NCBI GenBank assembly: GCA_045660065.1
Contig: JAZRDC010000007.1
Span: 1 to 9,700 of the forward strand
Direction of reading: 5' to 3'
DNA: 9,700 bases
From: RGIG2094 sp045660065
Lineage (GTDB): Bacteria; Bacillota; Clostridia; RGIG6154
Below are positions 7,121 to 9,700 of the stretch, piece after piece; the first letter of the stretch is position 1; the number at the start of each line of letters is the position of its first letter. The position numbers and the translations under genes are program-made. The notes under the pieces were generated by a model. The model did not search any database, was not told the DNA's origin, and was given only the letters and a program-made list of their open reading frames with translations.

Positions 7121-7428
7121 TTATATAATTGAATCTGTTTTTGGGGAATGACCATAATATTTTTTATACATTTTACAAAAGTAACTTGTATCATTAAAGC
7201 CACAACTACTTGCTATTTCTTTTAATTTTAAATTAGGGTGATTTAATATTAAAAATTTTGCGTGTGTAAGTCTGGTTTTTGTTATAAAATCAAAGATAGT
7301 GCAGTTATATTTTTCCTTAAAATGACGACACAGTTTGGATTTTGAGTGTGGGTAAAATAATAAAATATCTTCGAGGTTTATAGGTCTTGAATATGTAGCT
7401 GAATTTTGTCGTATAAGCGTATTTTCAT
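7121..7428 (-). pseudogene. AraC-family regulator remnant: DNA-binding domain only, start out of frame
   Basis: On the minus strand an open frame ends at TAA (7123-7121) and encodes a full AraC/XylS DNA-binding domain. HTH1 is INLEDILLFYPHSKSKLCRHF, and the linker helix is FDFITKTRLTHAKFLI. HTH2 is LKLKEIASSCGFNDTSYFCKMYKKYYGHSPK. The normal N-terminal sensor or cupin part (about 170 residues) is absent. The frame is open back to about 7450 but contains no ATG, GTG or TTG start. A good site (AAGGAG at 7440-7435, 6 nt from ATG at 7428-7426) feeds another frame, which codes MKIRLYDKIQLHIQDL and stops at 7378. Adding one A to the A4 run after the ATG would join start and domain into a 102-residue protein. 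Alternatively, an out-of-frame internal deletion removed the sensor part; MKIRLYDKIQ looks like an AraC-type N-terminus. It is placed like a regulator of the divergent beta-galactosidase gene. Confidence 0.8.
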
Positions 7429-7475
7429 ATATAACTCCTTGACAATATAATTATATAAAATGCACGATAATCATA

Positions 7476-7504
7476 TTGAAAAACGATGTATTTTACTATA
7501 TAAT
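7476..7504 (+). promoter_or_regulatory. lacZ: Sigma-A promoter for the beta-galactosidase gene
   Basis: TTGAAA (7476-7481), a 17-nt spacer and TATAAT (7499-7504) form a strong promoter. Initiation near 7511 leaves a 38-nt leader before the ATG at 7549. The -10 lies inside an inverted repeat and overlaps the opposing promoter's -10, so access is probably competitive. Confidence 0.7.
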
Positions 7505-7517
7505 TATAATATATAGT
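7495..7517. repeat. Inverted repeat across both -10 boxes (candidate operator)
   Basis: ACTATATA (7495-7502) and TATATAGT (7510-7517) are 8-bp inverted arms around a 7-bp centre. The element covers the -10 boxes and start points of both promoters. An 11-bp piece, ATATAATTATA, occurs at 7498-7508 and again at 7445-7455, 53 bp apart (about five helical turns). Such paired sites suit a looping or dimeric regulator. AT-rich sequence makes chance repeats likelier, so the assignment is tentative. Confidence 0.4.
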
Positions 7518-7531
7518 GATTGTTTTGTCAA
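7503..7531 (-). promoter_or_regulatory. Consensus sigma-A promoter for the AraC-like gene
   Basis: On the minus strand TTGACA (7531-7526) is followed by a 17-nt spacer and TATAAT (7508-7503), a perfect match to consensus in both boxes and in spacing. Initiation near 7496 gives a leader of about 70 nt to the ATG at 7428. Its -10 box overlaps the -10 box of the plus-strand promoter by two bases. Confidence 0.75.
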
Positions 7532-7548
7532 TGAAAGAGGGTTATAAT

Positions 7549-9700
7549 ATGAGAAAATATGAAAATCTTAAATTTATTCACGAAAACACATTAAAACCAA
7601 GAGCGCATTATATACCATACGATACTTTAGAAAAAGCTTTGGAAGGCGATAAATCACAATCAGAATTTTATACTTTGTTAAATGGAGAATGGGATTTTAA
7701 ATATTTTGAAAGAGATATTGATTGTCCCGGAGTTATAGAAAATTGGGATAAAGTTAAAGTTCCTTCTTGTTGGCAGACAACAGGATACGAAAAACCATAT
7801 TATACAAATGTAGAGTATCCTTATCCGGTCGACCCACCTTATGTACCTGATGATAATCCGCTGGGTGTATACAGAAGAAGAATAAATGTTTCAAAAGTTG
7901 AGGCAGAAAGAGAAAACTATTTGATTTTTGAAGGTGTATCACCTTGTATAGAATTATTTGTTAACGGGAATTATGTTGGATTTTCAACAGTTTCACATTC
8001 AACATCTGAGTTTAAAGTAGATTTAAATGAAGGCGAAAATGAAATTCTTTGTAAAGTATATAAAAGATGCGTTTCAAGTTATCTTGAAGATCAGGACTTC
8101 TTCAGAAACAATGGTATTTTCAGAGATGTTTATCTTTTGTCAAGAAATAAAAATCATTTGTTTGATATTGAAGTAGGTTTTGACTCAAAAGGTATTTATT
8201 GTGATTTGCCATATAAAGTTTTTGATATGGATGGTAATGAAACAAATCTTGATAATCCAATCTTGTGGAATGCTGAAAATCCTTATCTTTATACTGTCAT
8301 TTTTAAACAGGCAGGGGAGTTTATTCCTATAAGAGTTGGCCTGAGAGACCAGTCTGTAAGCAAAAAAGGTGAGCTTCTTATTAATGGAGTGCCTGTTAAG
8401 TTGAAAGGCATTAATCATCACGATACTCATCCGACTGACGGTTATGTTATGAGTGAAGAGTTTGTCAGAAATGATCTTTTAAAAATGAAAGAACTTAACA
8501 TCAATGCTATCAGAACATCTCATTATCCTCCGCAGCCTGTATTCCTTGAAATGTGCGACGAAATGGGATTTTATGTAATTGATGAAGCGGATATTGAAAC
8601 TCACGGGTTTACCATGAGAACTCCACACTATGCTTACGACGATGATACCATATGGCCTTGTAAAAATCCCGACTGGAGAGAAGCACATATTGACAGAGCC
8701 GAAAGACTTTTTGAGCGTGATAAAAATCATACTTGCGTAATTATGTGGAGCCACGGTAATGAGGCAAACTATGGTGAAAACTTTGCTGCCATGACAGAGT
8801 TTATAAGAAAACGTCAGAGTGAAATAAAAAGCATAAGCAGATTAATTCATTATTGCCACAGTAATGCTCAGTCTAATAATGACAGAGATCCTGATACAGT
8901 AGATGTGGTAAGCAGAATGTATCCTAATCCTTCACGTATTATGGAGTATATGGAACAAAATAGTGATGAAAGACCATTTTTTATGTGTGAGTATTCACAC
9001 GCTATGGGTAATGGTCCCGGAGACTTGGTTGATTATTGGAACTTCTTTGAAAAATTTCCTAATATGATTGGCGGATGTATCTGGGAATGGGCGGACCATG
9101 TAGCCCCGAGAGAAGATGGTAGACTGGGTTATGGCGGAGACTTTGGCGAAGAAACACACGATGGTAATTTCTGTTGTGATGGTCTTGTCTTTTCTGACCG
9201 AAGTTTCAAAGCAGGTACATATGAAGCAAAGTATGCATATCAGCCAATGATCACTGAGTTAAACGATAAAACTCTTACCGTGTATAATAAATATGATTTT
9301 ACTGATTTTTCTTCCTTTGAGTTTATATGGGAAGTGGTTGCAGACAGAACAGTTACAGATAGTGGAGTGTTAAATCTTAATACAAAGCCACATCAAAGTG
9401 AAAATATTGAGTTGTGCTTTAGCATTCCTGATTGCAATTATGGTGCTTATCTTAATGTTTATATGTTAAAAGATGGCTTTGAAATCGCGCATACTCAACA
9501 TCTTCTTAAAGATGCTAAAGAAACAGGAGCGTCTTCTGGTGATGTTGAAATTGCTCAGAATAAAGAGTTTGCTACAATCAAAGGAAATGGCTTTGAATAT
9601 ATCTTCAACACACATTACGGATATATAGAAAAACTTGACGATTTATTAAAAACACCGCTTAAACTTTCAATTTGGCGTGCGCCTACTGATAATGACAGAA
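7549..9700 (+). CDS. lacZ: LacZ-type GH2 beta-galactosidase (3' end outside window)
   Basis: The first 717 residues of a protein that should be near 1000. It hydrolyses terminal beta-galactosides such as lactose; no signal peptide, so it is cytosolic. Order: sugar-binding jelly-roll domain (about 40-200, with GVYRRRINV and NNGIFRDVYLL), a short second domain (about 200-264), the TIM barrel (about 265-560), domain 4, and the start of the small-chain domain at WRAPTDND on the right edge. Acid/base is Glu405 (WSHGNEANYG) and nucleophile Glu481 (MCEYSHAMGNGPG). Metal-site residues are Glu350 and His352 (DEADIETHGF). The ATG at 7549 is preferred because GAAAGAGGG lies 7 nt upstream; an in-frame ATG at 7531 lacks a site. 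The frame is open to the window edge without a stop. It is divergent from an AraC-like remnant. Galactosidase specificity over glucuronidase or mannosidase rests on overall LacZ-like motifs. Confidence 0.93.
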   Translation, partial: MRKYENLKFIHENTLKPRAHYIPYDTLEKALEGDKSQSEFYTLLNGEWDFKYFERDIDCPGVIENWDKVKVPSCWQTTGYEKPYYTNVEYPYPVDPPYVPDDNPLGVYRRRINVSKVEAERENYLIFEGVSPCIELFVNGNYVGFSTVSHSTSEFKVDLNEGENEILCKVYKRCVSSYLEDQDFFRNNGIFRDVYLLSRNKNHLFDIEVGFDSKGIYCDLPYKVFDMDGNETNLDNPILWNAENPYLYTVIFKQAGEFIPIRVGLRDQSVSKKGELLINGVPVKLKGINHHDTHPTDGYVMSEEFVRNDLLKMKELNINAIRTSHYPPQPVFLEMCDEMGFYVIDEADIETHGFTMRTPHYAYDDDTIWPCKNPDWREAHIDRAERLFERDKNHTCVIMWSHGNEANYGENFAAMTEFIRKRQSEIKSISRLIHYCHSNAQSNNDRDPDTVDVVSRMYPNPSRIMEYMEQNSDERPFFMCEYSHAMGNGPGDLVDYWNFFEKFPNMIGGCIWEWADHVAPREDGRLGYGGDFGEETHDGNFCCDGLVFSDRSFKAGTYEAKYAYQPMITELNDKTLTVYNKYDFTDFSSFEFIWEVVADRTVTDSGVLNLNTKPHQSENIELCFSIPDCNYGAYLNVYMLKDGFEIAHTQHLLKDAKETGASSGDVEIAQNKEFATIKGNGFEYIFNTHYGYIEKLDDLLKTPLKLSIWRAPTDNDR

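Noticed and set aside
7378..7428. 16-codon minus-strand ORF as a regulatory leader peptide for the AraC-like domain
   Set aside because: There is no start codon in the AraC frame near its stop, so coupling or attenuation cannot lead to translation of the domain; better read as the broken start of the regulator.
7439..7471. Plus-strand TTGACA at 7439-7444 with GATAAT at 7466-7471 as a promoter
   Set aside because: The spacer is 21 nt, and the TTGACA arises mostly from the minus-strand ribosome binding site; the 7476-7504 promoter is far better.
8185..8754. Open frames on the minus strand opposite the beta-galactosidase gene (8185-8430, 8479-8754)
   Set aside because: They lie wholly inside a well-supported plus-strand enzyme gene with intact catalytic motifs, and have no ribosome binding site or family resemblance.

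Overview
The window is AT-rich, tightly packed DNA, almost all coded on the plus strand. AGGAGG-type ribosome binding sites, an S-layer-homology (SLH) surface protein, type II lipoprotein signals and intrinsic terminators point to a low-GC Gram-positive bacterium. A clostridial (Firmicutes/Bacillota) origin is the best guess; this is inferred from style and family content, not from a marker gene.

Region 1 (1-3554) is the end of an operon for the cell envelope. After a cut-off gene tail come four genes separated by 14 nt or less or overlapping: an exported protein with three C-terminal membrane helices, a lipoprotein, an SLH-repeat surface protein with a stalk-like N-terminal domain, and a second lipoprotein-like protein ending in a small two-helix membrane module. 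None has a known biochemical role that can be read from the sequence.

Region 2 (3555-7116) is a second transcription unit. It begins at a near-consensus extended -10 promoter (3564-3592) and ends at a strong bidirectional terminator (7083-7116). It encodes a GNAT acetyltransferase, the manganese exporter MntP, an aldo/keto reductase fused to a two-cluster ferredoxin domain, an alpha/beta hydrolase, and a single-helix exported protein of unknown role. Manganese export beside redox and detoxification-type enzymes suggests a general stress or housekeeping unit, but no single pathway links them.

Region 3 (7117-9700) is a divergent regulator/enzyme pair. On the plus strand a LacZ-type GH2 beta-galactosidase begins at 7549 and runs off the window. 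On the minus strand (7121-7428) lies an AraC-family DNA-binding domain with a consensus promoter and a good ribosome binding site. It has no sensor domain, and its ATG is out of frame with the helix-turn-helix domain, so it looks like a decayed or frameshifted regulator. The two opposing promoters share the same TATAAT-rich inverted repeat, so RNA polymerase probably cannot occupy both at once. This regulator locus is the most unusual thing in the window. I see no mobile element, CRISPR array, tRNA or rRNA, and no clear new defence or biosynthetic system.
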